A stretch of 64,000 bases of DNA from Marinobacter daqiaonensis (GTDB lineage: Bacteria > Pseudomonadota > Gammaproteobacteria > Pseudomonadales > Oleiphilaceae). Location of the stretch: the NCBI RefSeq assembly GCF_900115285.1, contig NZ_FOYW01000001.1:1461616-1525615 (forward strand), given 5' to 3'. Positions 36,980-46,495 of this stretch are shown here, in pieces. Under the pieces are notes generated by a model. It made no database searches and had not been told where the DNA came from. It saw nothing but the letters and a program-made list of their open reading frames with translations. The position numbers were made by a program, and so were the translations under genes. Position 1 is the stretch's first letter; each line of letters begins with the position of its first letter.

Positions 36980-37905
36980 TGGACACCTCCCCGATGAGCC
37001 AGACCACCGGATCCGATAAAATGCACGTAGATGTCCTCCAGGGTGGGTTCCGAGATATCCAGATCCCGTACTTCGCCGGTCGCCAGCAGACGCCGGACCA
37101 TCGCCATTTTCTGCAGCGGGGCCACTTCGATCCTCAGGCTGCCATTCCTCTTTTGGGTCACACTGGCGTTCAGGCCGGAACCCATGACGGCCGCTTCCAG
37201 CTGATGGTTTCCATCCGCCGGAATAACCGAAAGCACCACCGGCATGTTGGCCTGGCGTCGCAACGCCGTCAGGTTACCGGCGGCCTTGAGCGTGCCTCCG
37301 GTCAGGATGGCAGCGCGATCGATATAGGGCTCCACCCCTGGCAGCACATGGGAGCACAGCACGATGCCGGTGCCGGCGTCCCGCAGGGTGCGCAGCAGAC
37401 GATAAAGATCGGCGGTGGCCACGGGGTCCAGGCCGACGGTCGGCTCGTCCAGCATCAGCAGCTTTGGTTTTCCCAACAGGGCCTGGGCCAGGCCAAGTCG
37501 CTGTCGCATGCCTTTGGAGTAGGTCTTGACCCGCGAGTGGAGTGCGTCCGCCAGGCCCACCTGCTCCATCAACCGGGGCACCTGCTCCAGGGAGGCCCCT
37601 TTGAGGCGGGCAAAGTGGTTGAGGATCTCGCTACCGGTCAGTTGCGGGTAGAACATGACATTCTCGGGAAGGTAACCGATGTGCTGGCTGACCTCCGGGG
37701 CACCGGCCGTGCCGCCCAGCACAGAAACCGTGCCCTGCTGTGGTGTCATCAGGCCCAGGATCAGCTTGATGGAAGTGGTCTTGCCGGCGCCATTGTGACC
37801 AAACAGCCCAAGGATTTCTCCGGGCTCCAGCGCCAGGTCAATGCCGGTCAGCACCGGCGATCGACTGTAACGATAACTCACGTTTTCAAGACGAAAACAG
37901 CTCAT
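36976..37905 (-). CDS. nosF: Nos ABC transporter ATPase NosF
   Basis: 309 residues. Walker A is GHNGAGKTTSIKLILGLM near residue 37, the signature is YSKGMRQRLGLAQALLG and Walker B is LLMLDEPTVGLDP. It energises NosDFY. It overlaps nosD by four bases upstream and nosY by four downstream, so expression is tightly coupled. Confidence 0.96.
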   Translation of the reverse strand: MSCFRLENVSYRYSRSPVLTGIDLALEPGEILGLFGHNGAGKTTSIKLILGLMTPQQGTVSVLGGTAGAPEVSQHIGYLPENVMFYPQLTGSEILNHFARLKGASLEQVPRLMEQVGLADALHSRVKTYSKGMRQRLGLAQALLGKPKLLMLDEPTVGLDPVATADLYRLLRTLRDAGTGIVLCSHVLPGVEPYIDRAAILTGGTLKAAGNLTALRRQANMPVVLSVIPADGNHQLEAAVMGSGLNASVTQKRNGSLRIEVAPLQKMAMVRRLLATGEVRDLDISEPTLEDIYVHFIGSGGLAHRGGVQ

Positions 37906-39170
37906 GGCTTCTCCCCACGCAGGGTTTCAGGTAGGTGCATCAGGGGATAGGAGTCACTGACGCCGGCGGCCTTGACCACCGGGAAGGCCTCCTGCACCCA
38001 GCGCAGCGTATCCACCGCCGGGCTATGCATCAGAATCCGAGCCTCCGGATAGGTCCACAGGAGCCGGTCCACATTGTCGTTGGGTTCATAGGGCACATCC
38101 CCCAGACCATCCTGGTCCCGGTCCCAGCCCAGGTAATCGCTCCAGTAGTTGCCGCGGCCGTCCTTCGACCACTCCTGGGTGCGGGTGGCCACGTATTTCA
38201 CCTGGTGCTGGTTATTCACGAAGGCGTTGCCGAATACCTCGTTCTCCTCGGAACCGGCGGTCAGATGGATACCCAGGTTGCTGTCCGCAAAGACATTGTT
38301 TTCAAAGGTGTTGTAGAGAGAATTGTAGATAAACACCGCCTTGCCCTCAGCCCCGGAAATGGCCACCCCGCCGGTCTGTCCCTGGGACACGCCGGTGACC
38401 ACGTTGCCCCGCAGGGTTGAGTGGGTGATGAAGTTCATCAGAATGCCGTAGTTCTGGTCATTCTCGGATCGGTTGTTGATCACCTTCAGCCGCTTGCTCT
38501 GCATCAGCGCATAACCGGTCCGGGTGCCAGACGTGACGTTGCCTTCCAGCAGATTGTCCATCGAGTACATGTAATGGATGCCATAGCGCAGGTCCGCCAT
38601 GGTGTTGCCACGAATGATGTTGTTGTTGGCAGTCTCGATGTAGATGGCATCGCGGGTCTGCCGGATGTCATTGTCTTCGATGAGAGCACCGGTGGTGTTG
38701 AACAGGTGGATGCCATTGCCCCGGTCCTGGGACCGCAGGCGGACATCGCCCCGCACCAGGTTATTGCGCACGACCACATCCGGGGCTGCATCCAGCCAGA
38801 CACCAAAGGCCGGGCCATGCAACCGGTTGTTCTCCAGAACCGCGCCGGTGGCCTCCCGGGCCACAAAAACTCCCGCATCCAACTGATTCAGATCCCTGCC
38901 CCAGTTACGGATATCACAATCCGCCAGGGTAATGCCCGGTGCCCGGATATGGACGGCGCTACCAGAGCCACCGCCATCAATCACGGTTTGCGGAGCACAG
39001 GTTACCGTTACATCCGGCACTCTGATGGTCAGTGGGGGGAGCTGATCCGCTGGCAGCTCAAACGATGCGCCGGACTCCAGCGCATCAAGCTCCTCCTGCA
39101 GGTCCGCGTTGGCGGTCAGAGCGAACAGAGCGACTGTCAGGGCCACTCCATAACGCGATAGTTGAAGCAT
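37902..39170 (-). CDS. nosD: Periplasmic copper-maturation protein NosD
   Basis: 422 residues. A Sec signal peptide ends near residue 22 (FALTANADLQ). The body is a right-handed beta-helix of parallel repeats with N-rich turns (IEDNDIRQTRDAIYIETANN). ATG 39170 is preferred; the frame extends to 39383 but runs through a palindromic repeat. NosD works with NosF and NosY in assembling the CuZ cluster. Confidence 0.95.
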   Translation of the reverse strand: MLQLSRYGVALTVALFALTANADLQEELDALESGASFELPADQLPPLTIRVPDVTVTCAPQTVIDGGGSGSAVHIRAPGITLADCDIRNWGRDLNQLDAGVFVAREATGAVLENNRLHGPAFGVWLDAAPDVVVRNNLVRGDVRLRSQDRGNGIHLFNTTGALIEDNDIRQTRDAIYIETANNNIIRGNTMADLRYGIHYMYSMDNLLEGNVTSGTRTGYALMQSKRLKVINNRSENDQNYGILMNFITHSTLRGNVVTGVSQGQTGGVAISGAEGKAVFIYNSLYNTFENNVFADSNLGIHLTAGSEENEVFGNAFVNNQHQVKYVATRTQEWSKDGRGNYWSDYLGWDRDQDGLGDVPYEPNDNVDRLLWTYPEARILMHSPAVDTLRWVQEAFPVVKAAGVSDSYPLMHLPETLRGEKP

Positions 39171-39229
39171 CAGGGTTTCTCTGGAAATAACTGTGTGGCG
39201 ACTTGCACCAAAGCCGGAACAAGCCAAGG

Positions 39230-39325
39230 GGAGAGGGCTTTCCTGGACCGTGCGGAGCCATGGATGGCGGAGCCCGAGCGACACAGGGACGTGCCTTTGG
39301 GAGCGTGTCCAGGAAAGCCCTCTCC
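39230..39325. repeat. Long-stem palindromic intergenic repeat, copy 4
   Basis: GGAGAGGGCTTTCCTGGAC (39230-39248) and GTCCAGGAAAGCCCTCTCC (39307-39325) are perfect 19-base arms. AGCCATGGATGGCGG lies inside. It occupies the nosZ-nosD junction within the nos operon, where it could cut or attenuate the message so that nosZ is made in excess over nosDFY. Confidence 0.9.
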
Positions 39326-39392
39326 ACTTGGATTGTGGCTCCCAAGCAGACAGGCTGGGGCCCAAATAAGGAACCCCAGCCAATTCAGCGCA

Positions 39393-41279
39393 TCAGGCCT
39401 TCTCAACCAACATCCGTCCGCCCATCTCCATATGCAGAGCGTGGCAGAACCAGTTGCAGTAGTACCAGTACACCCCGGGCTTACCGGCGGTAAAGGTCAC
39501 GGACGCCGTCTGCTGCGGGCTGATTTCCATGGAGACGCCATGGTTTACCATACAGAAGCCGTGGGTCACGTCCTCGATGGTGTCCAGGTTGGTCACGTAC
39601 ACAGTCACCTCGTCCCCTTCCTTCACCTTGAACTCGGTCACGCCGAATTGAGGCGCCACCGAAGTCATATAGACCCGCACCTTGTTGCCATCGCGGATCA
39701 CCGTGTTGTCGGCCTCAAGGGTGACGCCGTCCTGCTCGGCCTGCTTGCGGCAGCTGGCAAAGTACGGATCGTCACGATCATAGATTTTCTTCGTCTTGAT
39801 CTGGTCACGGCGCACCAGGATGCAGTCATGGGGCTCGGCATACGTGGGGCCATCGTGAACCAGCTTCATCTCCTCACCGGAGATGTCGATCAACTGATCG
39901 TTCTCGGGATGCAGCGGCCCCACCGGCAGGAAGCGGTCCTTGGAGAACTTGGAGAGCACGACCAGCCACTTGCCGTCAGCGTCCCGGGACTCGGTCAGTG
40001 ACGCGTGGTTGTGGCCGGGCTGATAATGTACGTCCAGCTTCTGGCGGATGTAGTTGACGTCTTCGCCGTTGTAATGTCGGATGGCGTCGGCAATGTTCCA
40101 CTTGCACACCTGGCTGTCGATGAACAGCGTGGTGTAGCCATTGCCACGACCGTCAAAGGTGGTGTGCAGCGGACCGAGGCCCAGCTCGGGCTCGGCTACA
40201 ATGGCATCACGCAGCTCGATCCTGTCCGCAAAGATATCGTCCAGTTTCTCGATGGCGATCACCGAGACTGTCGGTGACAGCTTGCCGTTGGCGATGAAGT
40301 ATTTACCGTCCGGAGAAGTGTTCAGGCCATGGGGGTTCTTCGGAACCGGGATATAACGGGTCAGCTCAGAACCCTTGCGCCCGTTGACCACTGGCACCTT
40401 CGAATCGCCGATCGTCCTGAAGTCACCATTACGTACAGCTGCTTCAATTCGTTCGATATTGAACACCACGACCCAATCCCTGTCATTACGCATGGTGCCG
40501 GCAAGATCGACGGCCTTCTCGGAGTTGTAACAGGTGGAGGCGGCGTACTTGCCCGTGTAGTCGGCGTCGGCGTTGTCCAGGTTACCGTCCACAAGCACCT
40601 GCCACGCAACCTCCATGGTATCCGCATCAATGGCGCTGAACATGGTGTAGCTCTTGTCCAGGCTGTATTCACTGCCATCATTGGGCTGCGGAATCACGAA
40701 TTCGGCATTGCAGAACACGTAATTGGTGCGAGGCACCTTCTGCAGGCGCAAACCATGAATCGCCTGGACGTTGGGCACGTGGGTCACCTTGTCGGTCTTC
40801 ATGATATCCAGACGGATACGGGCAATCCGGGTGTTGGCCTTGTCGTTGATGAACAGGTACTTGCCGTCGTAGCGACCGTTTTCCATGGAGACATGGGGGT
40901 GATGGCAGTCGCCGTTCAGGTACTGCCGGTCACCACCAAGGATTTCCTTGCTCTCATTGGTGATACCCCAGCCGCTGGCGGAGTCCACGTTGAACACGGG
41001 GATACGCATCAGTTCCCGCATGGAGGGCACACCGAGGACACGCACCTCGCCCTGGTGACCGCCACTCCAGAAGCCGTAGTACTCATCCAGTTCACCGGGG
41101 GCAATGTGGTACTTGCTCTTGGCCTCGTTGACCGCTGCCGCCCAGGACTCCCGCGTCATGACCGCGCCGCCCAGTCCCGTCGCGCCGACAGCACCCGCCA
41201 GGGCCGTGGCACCGAGAAACTTGCGACGACTCAGGCCGCTTTCCGGGATGGCTGATTCAAGTTCTTCTCTTTTTTTCAT
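39393..41279 (-). CDS. nosZ: Nitrous oxide reductase NosZ (clade I, Tat-exported)
   Basis: About 628 residues. A Tat signal ([13 protein letters not shown]) near residue 16 marks clade I. The body is a seven-bladed propeller carrying CuZ His ligands (for example [10 protein letters not shown]), and the C-terminal cupredoxin has the CuA motif [16 protein letters not shown]. It reduces N2O to N2 in the periplasm. ATG 41279 has GGAG nine bases upstream; ATG 41297 is the alternative. nosR lies 56 bases upstream and nosD downstream across a palindromic repeat. Confidence 0.97.
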   Translation of the reverse strand: MKKREELESAIPESGLSRRKFLGATALAGAVGATGLGGAVMTRESWAAAVNEAKSKYHIAPGELDEYYGFWSGGHQGEVRVLGVPSMRELMRIPVFNVDSASGWGITNESKEILGGDRQYLNGDCHHPHVSMENGRYDGKYLFINDKANTRIARIRLDIMKTDKVTHVPNVQAIHGLRLQKVPRTNYVFCNAEFVIPQPNDGSEYSLDKSYTMFSAIDADTMEVAWQVLVDGNLDNADADYTGKYAASTCYNSEKAVDLAGTMRNDRDWVVVFNIERIEAAVRNGDFRTIGDSKVPVVNGRKGSELTRYIPVPKNPHGLNTSPDGKYFIANGKLSPTVSVIAIEKLDDIFADRIELRDAIVAEPELGLGPLHTTFDGRGNGYTTLFIDSQVCKWNIADAIRHYNGEDVNYIRQKLDVHYQPGHNHASLTESRDADGKWLVVLSKFSKDRFLPVGPLHPENDQLIDISGEEMKLVHDGPTYAEPHDCILVRRDQIKTKKIYDRDDPYFASCRKQAEQDGVTLEADNTVIRDGNKVRVYMTSVAPQFGVTEFKVKEGDEVTVYVTNLDTIEDVTHGFCMVNHGVSMEISPQQTASVTFTAGKPGVYWYYCNWFCHALHMEMGGRMLVEKA

Positions 41280-41335
41280 AACATCCGACTCCGTCATTGG
41301 TAGTGGCAATCTCATTACTCTTTTCACTGCTTTTT

Positions 41336-43468
41336 TCACGTCACCTGGGTCACTGGAATCTGATCCGGCCGGCCCGGGGAATTCTGGCCACGACGCTTGC
41401 CGCGGCGCTTGACGATCAGTGGCGGACACTTGTGGTCGTCGAAGTAGGTCATCTGGCAGTCCAGGCAGTAGTGGCACTCCTGGTAATTGATGGTGCCGTC
41501 GGGATGGATCGCCTGAACCTCACACTCTTTCTCACAGAGACGGCAGGGGTGGCCGCACTCCTTGCGTCTCTTGAGCCAGTCGAACACCCGGATCTTGGTG
41601 GGCAGGGCCAGGGCGGCACCGAGAGGACACATGTACCGGCAGAACACCTTGCGTGTGAAGATATTCACCGCCACCAGCAGCACCGCATAGGTGACAAAGG
41701 GCCAGCTGCGATCGAAGCGCAGGGTTATGGCTGTCTTGAAGGGCTCCACTTCCGCGAGTTTTTCGGCGGTGGCCATGGAGTCCAGTGAAACCCCGAACAG
41801 CACCAGCAGAATGATGTACTTGATGGCCCAGAGCCGCTCGTGGATTGCAAACGGCACCGTGTACTGGGGCACTTTGAGCTTTCGGGCAATCTCGTTGACC
41901 AGCTCCTGCAGGGCACCGAAAGGACACAGCCAGCCACAATAGACCGCCCTTCCCCAGAGCAGAATGATGCCGGCCACCACCGCCCACAGCACAAAAATGA
42001 CCGGATCAATCAGGAAGGTTTCCCAGGTGAAGCCGCTGAACAGGCTGTGCACGAAAGTGAGCACATTCACCACCGACAATTGCCCCAGGGCATACCAGCC
42101 GATAAAGAACAGGGTGTAGGTCAGAAAAGCGTGTCGGATCCAGCGGGTAACCTTCGGCTTTTTTACCAGCCAGTCCTGGAAGAACAGGATGAATAACAGG
42201 AAGATCAGGCCTGCACCCAGTACCGCCACCTGGAACCGCTTTTCGTACCAGACCTGCACCCACATGGGCTGTTCCTCCAGCCACTGCTCACGGCTGAGCT
42301 CAACTTCCGGGCGTGTGAAATACCTGTCCGGCAACTGGTAGGAGAGCGGGAAAACCTGGAATTCGCTGTCCAGGGGGCCGGTCTGGCGCTTGACGGTCAA
42401 CTCAAGGGTCCACTCGGTGCCCGGGTCGAATTTGTATTGCTGGCGGATGATGAAAATTGCCAGTTCCGAAAATTCCGGCATCCCCCGGGCATAGACATCG
42501 CTCAACCGGTAGTAGTCGAGGTCCCGGAAATTGAAGGTATCGCCGAACTGTCGGATCTGGATCCGGTCGAAAATACCCCCCCGGACATAGCCGGATCCCT
42601 TGAAGGAGTATTCGCCCCTGGCCATTACGGCAATGGCGTGCTCCCCTTCCTTCAATTCGTCCATGAGCCACTGGTACTGCTTCTCGCCCAGCAGGTTACG
42701 ACCGATGGTGGGTACATTGAGATAGGTGGTATAGAGGTCGATCAGAGGCTCGTCGCGCTGATCCGCCGGGACGGTGTCAACCCCCTCTGCGTCGGTGCCC
42801 TCGAAGGAATCATCCACCTGGCCGTGGGTGAGCAGCAGGCGCCGGACGGATCCGTCACCGGTGAGTTCCTGCCAGCTCTTCTCTTCAAAGGTATCCGTTT
42901 TCACCTCCGACACGGGCGGGCGGGCATCTCCGGCACCTTCCACAAGGCCCAGTTCGTTTCCGACCCGGTGGGCACTCTTCATGATGACTTCGTTGATCAC
43001 CATGACGGTGACCGTCGCGCCGGAGAGTCCATCCACCGATACCCGGGTGTCAGAGGATTTGCCCCCCACAGTGACCCGCTGATCGGCAGCAAGCCCGGTA
43101 TACTGGTCTGTGAACTCGTGCATCTCACTTTCGGGGATGCCGATCAGCAGGATGGGTTCGTCGTGGTGAATGACCCGGGTGGCGCGGATTTCGCCTTCGG
43201 TGTCCAACACGACGGTGGCGTCCAGAGGTTTGCCGGAGTACGCCGGTGTCTGCAGGAAGTCCAGTGTCTGGTAGGTGTAGCCAACCAACTCATCGCCCGC
43301 CCGAAGTTCCTTGATGGCCCGGTTACCGTCGACCGGGGTGACGTCGGTTACCGCCGGGAAGGCGCTGGTGATCACCTGACGGGCCTTGACGGGCTCATAG
43401 CTGCTCAGGGGCATGGCGGCCACCGCTCCAGCCGCAAAGGCCCAGAGCCATAGGACAACGCGGATCAT
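41336..43468 (-). CDS. nosR: NosR flavo-iron-sulfur membrane regulator
   Basis: About 710 residues. A signal peptide precedes an FMN-binding domain with SGATVT near residue 145. After several membrane helices come two CP motifs ([18 protein letters not shown]) and a C-terminal ferredoxin part with [12 protein letters not shown] and CHYCLDC. NosR feeds electrons to NosZ and is needed for nosZ expression. ATG 43468 gives a standard signal peptide; the frame is open to 43537. An FNR/DNR box lies upstream. Confidence 0.94.
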   Translation of the reverse strand: MIRVVLWLWAFAAGAVAAMPLSSYEPVKARQVITSAFPAVTDVTPVDGNRAIKELRAGDELVGYTYQTLDFLQTPAYSGKPLDATVVLDTEGEIRATRVIHHDEPILLIGIPESEMHEFTDQYTGLAADQRVTVGGKSSDTRVSVDGLSGATVTVMVINEVIMKSAHRVGNELGLVEGAGDARPPVSEVKTDTFEEKSWQELTGDGSVRRLLLTHGQVDDSFEGTDAEGVDTVPADQRDEPLIDLYTTYLNVPTIGRNLLGEKQYQWLMDELKEGEHAIAVMARGEYSFKGSGYVRGGIFDRIQIRQFGDTFNFRDLDYYRLSDVYARGMPEFSELAIFIIRQQYKFDPGTEWTLELTVKRQTGPLDSEFQVFPLSYQLPDRYFTRPEVELSREQWLEEQPMWVQVWYEKRFQVAVLGAGLIFLLFILFFQDWLVKKPKVTRWIRHAFLTYTLFFIGWYALGQLSVVNVLTFVHSLFSGFTWETFLIDPVIFVLWAVVAGIILLWGRAVYCGWLCPFGALQELVNEIARKLKVPQYTVPFAIHERLWAIKYIILLVLFGVSLDSMATAEKLAEVEPFKTAITLRFDRSWPFVTYAVLLVAVNIFTRKVFCRYMCPLGAALALPTKIRVFDWLKRRKECGHPCRLCEKECEVQAIHPDGTINYQECHYCLDCQMTYFDDHKCPPLIVKRRGKRRGQNSPGRPDQIPVTQVT

Positions 43469-43578
43469 TCGTTCGACTTCCCGGGTAAAACGGTGCTTTG
43501 GCACAACCCCTCCGAACATCGATGCCACAACATTCATTTATATGACATATATGTTATAAGTCATCCCGAAGAACGGAT

Positions 43579-43592
43579 TTGATATTGTTCAA
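43579..43592 (-). promoter_or_regulatory. FNR/DNR box of nosR promoter
   Basis: TTGATATTGTTCAA (plus strand) reads TTGAACAATATCAA toward nosR and matches TTGAT-N4-ATCAA at nine of ten positions. TATAAC on the minus strand at 43558-43553 is a fair -10, giving a start about 40 bases from the box centre. Confidence 0.7.
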
Positions 43593-43647
43593 GTTCGAAG
43601 CTCTGTTGGAAAAAAAACCGGCGGACCGGCAGCAGGACCGGGCTCTA

Positions 43648-44049
43648 TCAGCCCAGGTCAATCCCATTGCCGGCGCGATCGAGAGGCAGGTAGCCGCCCA
43701 CATGCCCCAACCGGATGGACTCCACCATCATGGTCAACGGCTGCTGGGCTTCGTCCGAGGAAGGCGACACACCGCCCCGACCGGACATGGCCGCTACGAA
43801 CACCATGTCCCAGTCCTGGCCGGTCTCCTGGGATTCCTTCACCAGGGCTCCAAAACCCGATACCTCGTCAGGCGCCTTGTCGACGCAGATCACCGGGGTC
43901 AGTGCACCACCTTCCCCACGCTCGAACGCCGCCTTCTCCTCCGCACTGGCGTCATCCGGCAGTTCGGAACGGCAGAACACGAACAGTAGTCGCTGGGGCT
44001 CGTCCTGTTGTTGAACGGCCTGCATCAGGTCGGCGTAATTTGTAATCAT
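43648..44049 (-). CDS. Small denitrification-associated protein, unknown function
   Basis: 133 residues, acidic, soluble. It contains LLFVFCRSELPDD, GGALTPVICVDKAPDEV and WDMVFVAAMSGRGG. I recall homologous short proteins beside nor/nos/dnr genes in pseudomonads, sometimes labelled as ribonucleotide reductase alpha subunit; nothing in the sequence supports that enzyme. The conserved VCVDKAP-like Cys-Asp stretch may be functional. It lies between nosR and the DGC protein, all on the minus strand. Confidence 0.75.
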   Translation of the reverse strand: MITNYADLMQAVQQQDEPQRLLFVFCRSELPDDASAEEKAAFERGEGGALTPVICVDKAPDEVSGFGALVKESQETGQDWDMVFVAAMSGRGGVSPSSDEAQQPLTMMVESIRLGHVGGYLPLDRAGNGIDLG

Positions 44050-44109
44050 CGGAACATCCTTCAGGGAGCAGGTAAAACTGAAAAAGAGCCGCCCCGCGGG
44101 GCGGCCAGG

Positions 44110-44484
44110 TCAGGGAGAAGCGGGCTCGTCACGGCGGGCCAGGACGGTCCGGCAGACCTCATCTACCGAGTCGTCGTCATAACTCTTGCCGTAGCGTTTC
44201 TTGAATCCGTAGTCATACAATCTGACGTGATCGTCCGGTTCCACGCCAATATTCTCCAGACACGCCTGGGCACAATGCAGGGGGCAGCCATCGATCACCG
44301 TGATGTGCCGCCCGGAGCGGGCAGTCTTCACCAGGGCCGGTACCCTGCCGCCCACGCCCGAGATGCAGGACATCTCGTACTCACCGGCATGATCCAGGCG
44401 GACAGCGGCGTTGTTCGCCAACTGGGCCACGTCGGAGCAGCCGGAGCAGGAGTAAATCAGTGGTCTCTGCTTGCGTGCGGTCAC
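44110..44484 (-). CDS. DGC-domain putative zinc-binding protein
   Basis: 124 residues. The Cys motif SCSGCSDVAQ opens the protein and IDGCPLHCAQ marks the DGC motif, so a metal (probably zinc) site is likely. A near-perfect AAGGAGGT lies five bases before GTG 44484, which fixes the start; the open frame runs to 44661 inside the regulator gene. Such genes recur next to dnr/nor/nos clusters. Function not established. Confidence 0.85.
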   Translation of the reverse strand: MTARKQRPLIYSCSGCSDVAQLANNAAVRLDHAGEYEMSCISGVGGRVPALVKTARSGRHITVIDGCPLHCAQACLENIGVEPDDHVRLYDYGFKKRYGKSYDDDSVDEVCRTVLARRDEPASP

Positions 44485-44516
44485 GGTTACCTCCTTCGAG
44501 GTTTCCAGGCAGTTGA

Positions 44517-45269
44517 TTACTGGCTGATCTGTGTCAGTCGAATCGGATCCGAGATGAACAGTTTGCTGCGGTTCACCCGCACCAGGCCGTTGGACTTCAG
44601 GTCTGCCAGAATCCGGGAAAACGTCTCCGGCTGCATGGCCAGGCGCGATGCCACCAGGCACTTGGGCAAAGGCAGTTCCACCTCGCCCCCCTGGTTGCGT
44701 GACTCCTCCGGCAACAGGTCGATCAGGTAGCGGATCAGGCGATCACGGGCGTTCTGCACGGTCATGATCTCAAGGTCATGGAACCGGCTGACGGCCCGCA
44801 TGGCATAGTGCTGCAACGCCGCCCGGGCGTAGACTGGCTTGCGATCGAGCAGGTCCTGATAGACGCTCACGGGAATCATCAGCACTTCACTGTTCTTGAG
44901 GGCCTCGGCGTAGCAGGCGTAACGGGGTGGATCCGCATAGATCATGACTTCTGCGAAGCAGTCTCCCGGGAGCAGGCTGTCCAGGGTGCGATCGATGCCC
45001 GACGCATCAAGGCGATAGAGACGCAGACGACCGGAGATCACGAAGAAGAAGTGGTGTGCCGGCATATCCTGGCGGTACAGCAACTGGTGGTGCCCCAGCC
45101 GGACCCGGCGGGAATGCTGAAGTACATGGTCCAGGTCCTGGGGCTCCAGTGATGAGAACAGGGCGTGATCCTGCAGAGATGCCAGCTCGCCATCTGCCTC
45201 GAAAGGCCGGTTGGCGGCGAGTAGAACCGGTTTCTCATAACGCTTCTCTGAAGCCTGTGCGAGTGCCAT
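44517..45269 (-). CDS. dnr: Crp/Fnr-family NO/low-oxygen regulator, Dnr-like
   Basis: 250 residues: a cyclic-nucleotide-type effector domain at about 35-160 and a winged helix with recognition segment MQPETFSRILADL. The E..SR pattern predicts binding to TTGAT-N4-ATCAA boxes, which precede norZ, nosR, ubiT and this gene. The N-terminal Cys cluster of FNR/ANR is absent, so it is probably an NO-responsive Dnr rather than an oxygen sensor. Its own promoter carries an FNR-type box and a NarL-like pair. Confidence 0.88.
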   Translation of the reverse strand: MALAQASEKRYEKPVLLAANRPFEADGELASLQDHALFSSLEPQDLDHVLQHSRRVRLGHHQLLYRQDMPAHHFFFVISGRLRLYRLDASGIDRTLDSLLPGDCFAEVMIYADPPRYACYAEALKNSEVLMIPVSVYQDLLDRKPVYARAALQHYAMRAVSRFHDLEIMTVQNARDRLIRYLIDLLPEESRNQGGEVELPLPKCLVASRLAMQPETFSRILADLKSNGLVRVNRSKLFISDPIRLTQISQ

Positions 45270-45337
45270 GGTCAGATCCTCATTTATTCATTCTATATGA
45301 TGATTTAGATGGTAGATCTGCGGGGCCTGAATTGCTG

Positions 45338-45353
45338 TCCCCCTATGGGGGTA
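45338..45353. promoter_or_regulatory. NarL-like 7-2-7 heptamer pair before dnr
   Basis: On the minus strand TACCCCC and AGGGGGA are inverted across AT. It lies between the FNR-type box at 45377 and the dnr start. NarL control of dnr is known in Pseudomonas aeruginosa, which supports the reading. Confidence 0.45.
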
Positions 45354-45376
45354 TTCGGAAGGTTCTTGGTGAGTAA

Positions 45377-45390
45377 TTGATTTACCTCAA
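45377..45390 (-). promoter_or_regulatory. FNR/ANR-type box before dnr
   Basis: Read toward dnr the 14-mer is TTGAGGTAAATCAA, nine of ten matches to TTGAT-N4-ATCAA. Its centre is 114 bases before the ATG. I see no good -10 at the standard distance, so its activity is less certain than for norZ or ubiT. Confidence 0.55.
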
Positions 45391-45502
45391 CGGGTTTGAG
45401 GCTAACTATCTTTGCGGTTCTAATTGGGAGTTAAGGCCGGGAGCGGGGACCTCCCGGCACTGGAGTTGCTCTCATTGCCAAAGTTAATGGTGGGGGAAGT
45501 AA

Positions 45503-46309
45503 TTACTGCATCAAAGGTGAATCCGGCAACTCCAGATCAACACCTTCCACTCCGGTTTCTGCGGCGAGTACCTGGAGGTACTGCCGGAAGGCCCGGCGGG
45601 TGACGCTTTCGCTGAGGTACTGGCGAATCTGGGGTTTGACGTACTCGTAGGGCAGCTCCTCGCCGTCGATGCGCTGGTCCACCCTCACGATGTGCCAGCC
45701 GTAGCGGCTTTCGATGAGTTCCGGATTAAGGCCTTCCTGCAGATTCAGCACGGGCCGTTCGAATTCCTCCACGGTCTGCCCCTTACTGATCTGGCCGAGG
45801 CTGCCGTTCTGGTGGCGGGACTCGCAGACGGAATACTGCTTTGCCAGAGCCGCGAACTGGGCACGACCGTCCAGCAGCGAGGACAACAGCTGACGACCGA
45901 CCTCCTCCTGACGGATGCGCTCCTGGACATCGTCCGGGGCGGCGGCGAGCAGGATGTGGCTGACCGCCATCAGGGTGGGGCTGCGGAAGCGGGCCGGATT
46001 GGCGGCGTAGAAGCGTTCGCAGTCTTCCTCGGAAGGATCGGGGATGTCCAGTTCCTGTTCCAGGATGCGGGCTATCCGGTCTTCCTCGTCCAGGGACTCA
46101 GGCAGCTGCATGCGCCTGGCCTGCTGCAGCAGCAGTTCACGAATGACCAGGCTGCGGGCAGCCTCGTGCCATGCCTCGGCCACTTCCTCCGCCGGGTGGT
46201 GCTGCATTTCCCGGGCGATATCGTCTTCCGGGATCAGCGTGTCGCCGACATAGACCGGCGGGAACTGGTTCCTGGGCTTTCCGGCGTCGCCGGTTGGGAT
46301 CAGTTGCAT
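45503..46309 (-). CDS. Parvulin-type peptidyl-prolyl isomerase of the nar operon
   Basis: 268 residues of the NifM-like group. A helical N-terminal part precedes a rotamase domain (about 110-215) with SHILLAAAPDD, FAALAKQYSVCESRHQNGSLG and ESRYGWHIVRVD. In pseudomonads such a gene follows narI and may help fold or assemble nitrate reductase. ATG 46309 follows TTGGAG at nine bases. A repeat-filled 186-base gap separates it from narI. Confidence 0.88.
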   Translation of the reverse strand: MQLIPTGDAGKPRNQFPPVYVGDTLIPEDDIAREMQHHPAEEVAEAWHEAARSLVIRELLLQQARRMQLPESLDEEDRIARILEQELDIPDPSEEDCERFYAANPARFRSPTLMAVSHILLAAAPDDVQERIRQEEVGRQLLSSLLDGRAQFAALAKQYSVCESRHQNGSLGQISKGQTVEEFERPVLNLQEGLNPELIESRYGWHIVRVDQRIDGEELPYEYVKPQIRQYLSESVTRRAFRQYLQVLAAETGVEGVDLELPDSPLMQ

Positions 46310-46336
46310 GGTGATGGTCTCCAAAAGCATTTTTTT

Positions 46337-46491
46337 GCCACAGAATCCACGGAAGGACACGGAAAAGAAAAGCGTAAAAGCGCTTGTGGCGGCGGGTACC
46401 GCCAGGTCCGGAGATTACCCGCCACCCTATTTTTTGGTTTTTCTTCCGTGCGTTCCGTGGCTAATCCTTGTCTTTTCTTCCGCGGCTAACC
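46337..46491. repeat. CCACGGAA-type inverted repeat element, copy 3
   Basis: Left units GCCACAGAATCCACGGAAGG and ACACGGAA (46337-46364) face right units CTTCCGTGCGTTCCGTGGCT (46443-46462) and TCTTCCGCGGCT further on. The same design fills the metK-ahcY gap. Here it splits narI from the isomerase gene. Confidence 0.75.
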
Positions 46492-46495
46492 AAAA

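Noticed and set aside
36640..37950. Open frame of 436 codons over nosY and nosF
   Set aside because: Low-complexity shadow; nosY and nosF have full motif sets and coupled overlaps.
43648..44049. Ribonucleotide reductase alpha subunit label for the 133-residue protein
   Set aside because: The protein is far too short and lacks any reductase motif; I treat the label I recall for its homologues as unreliable.
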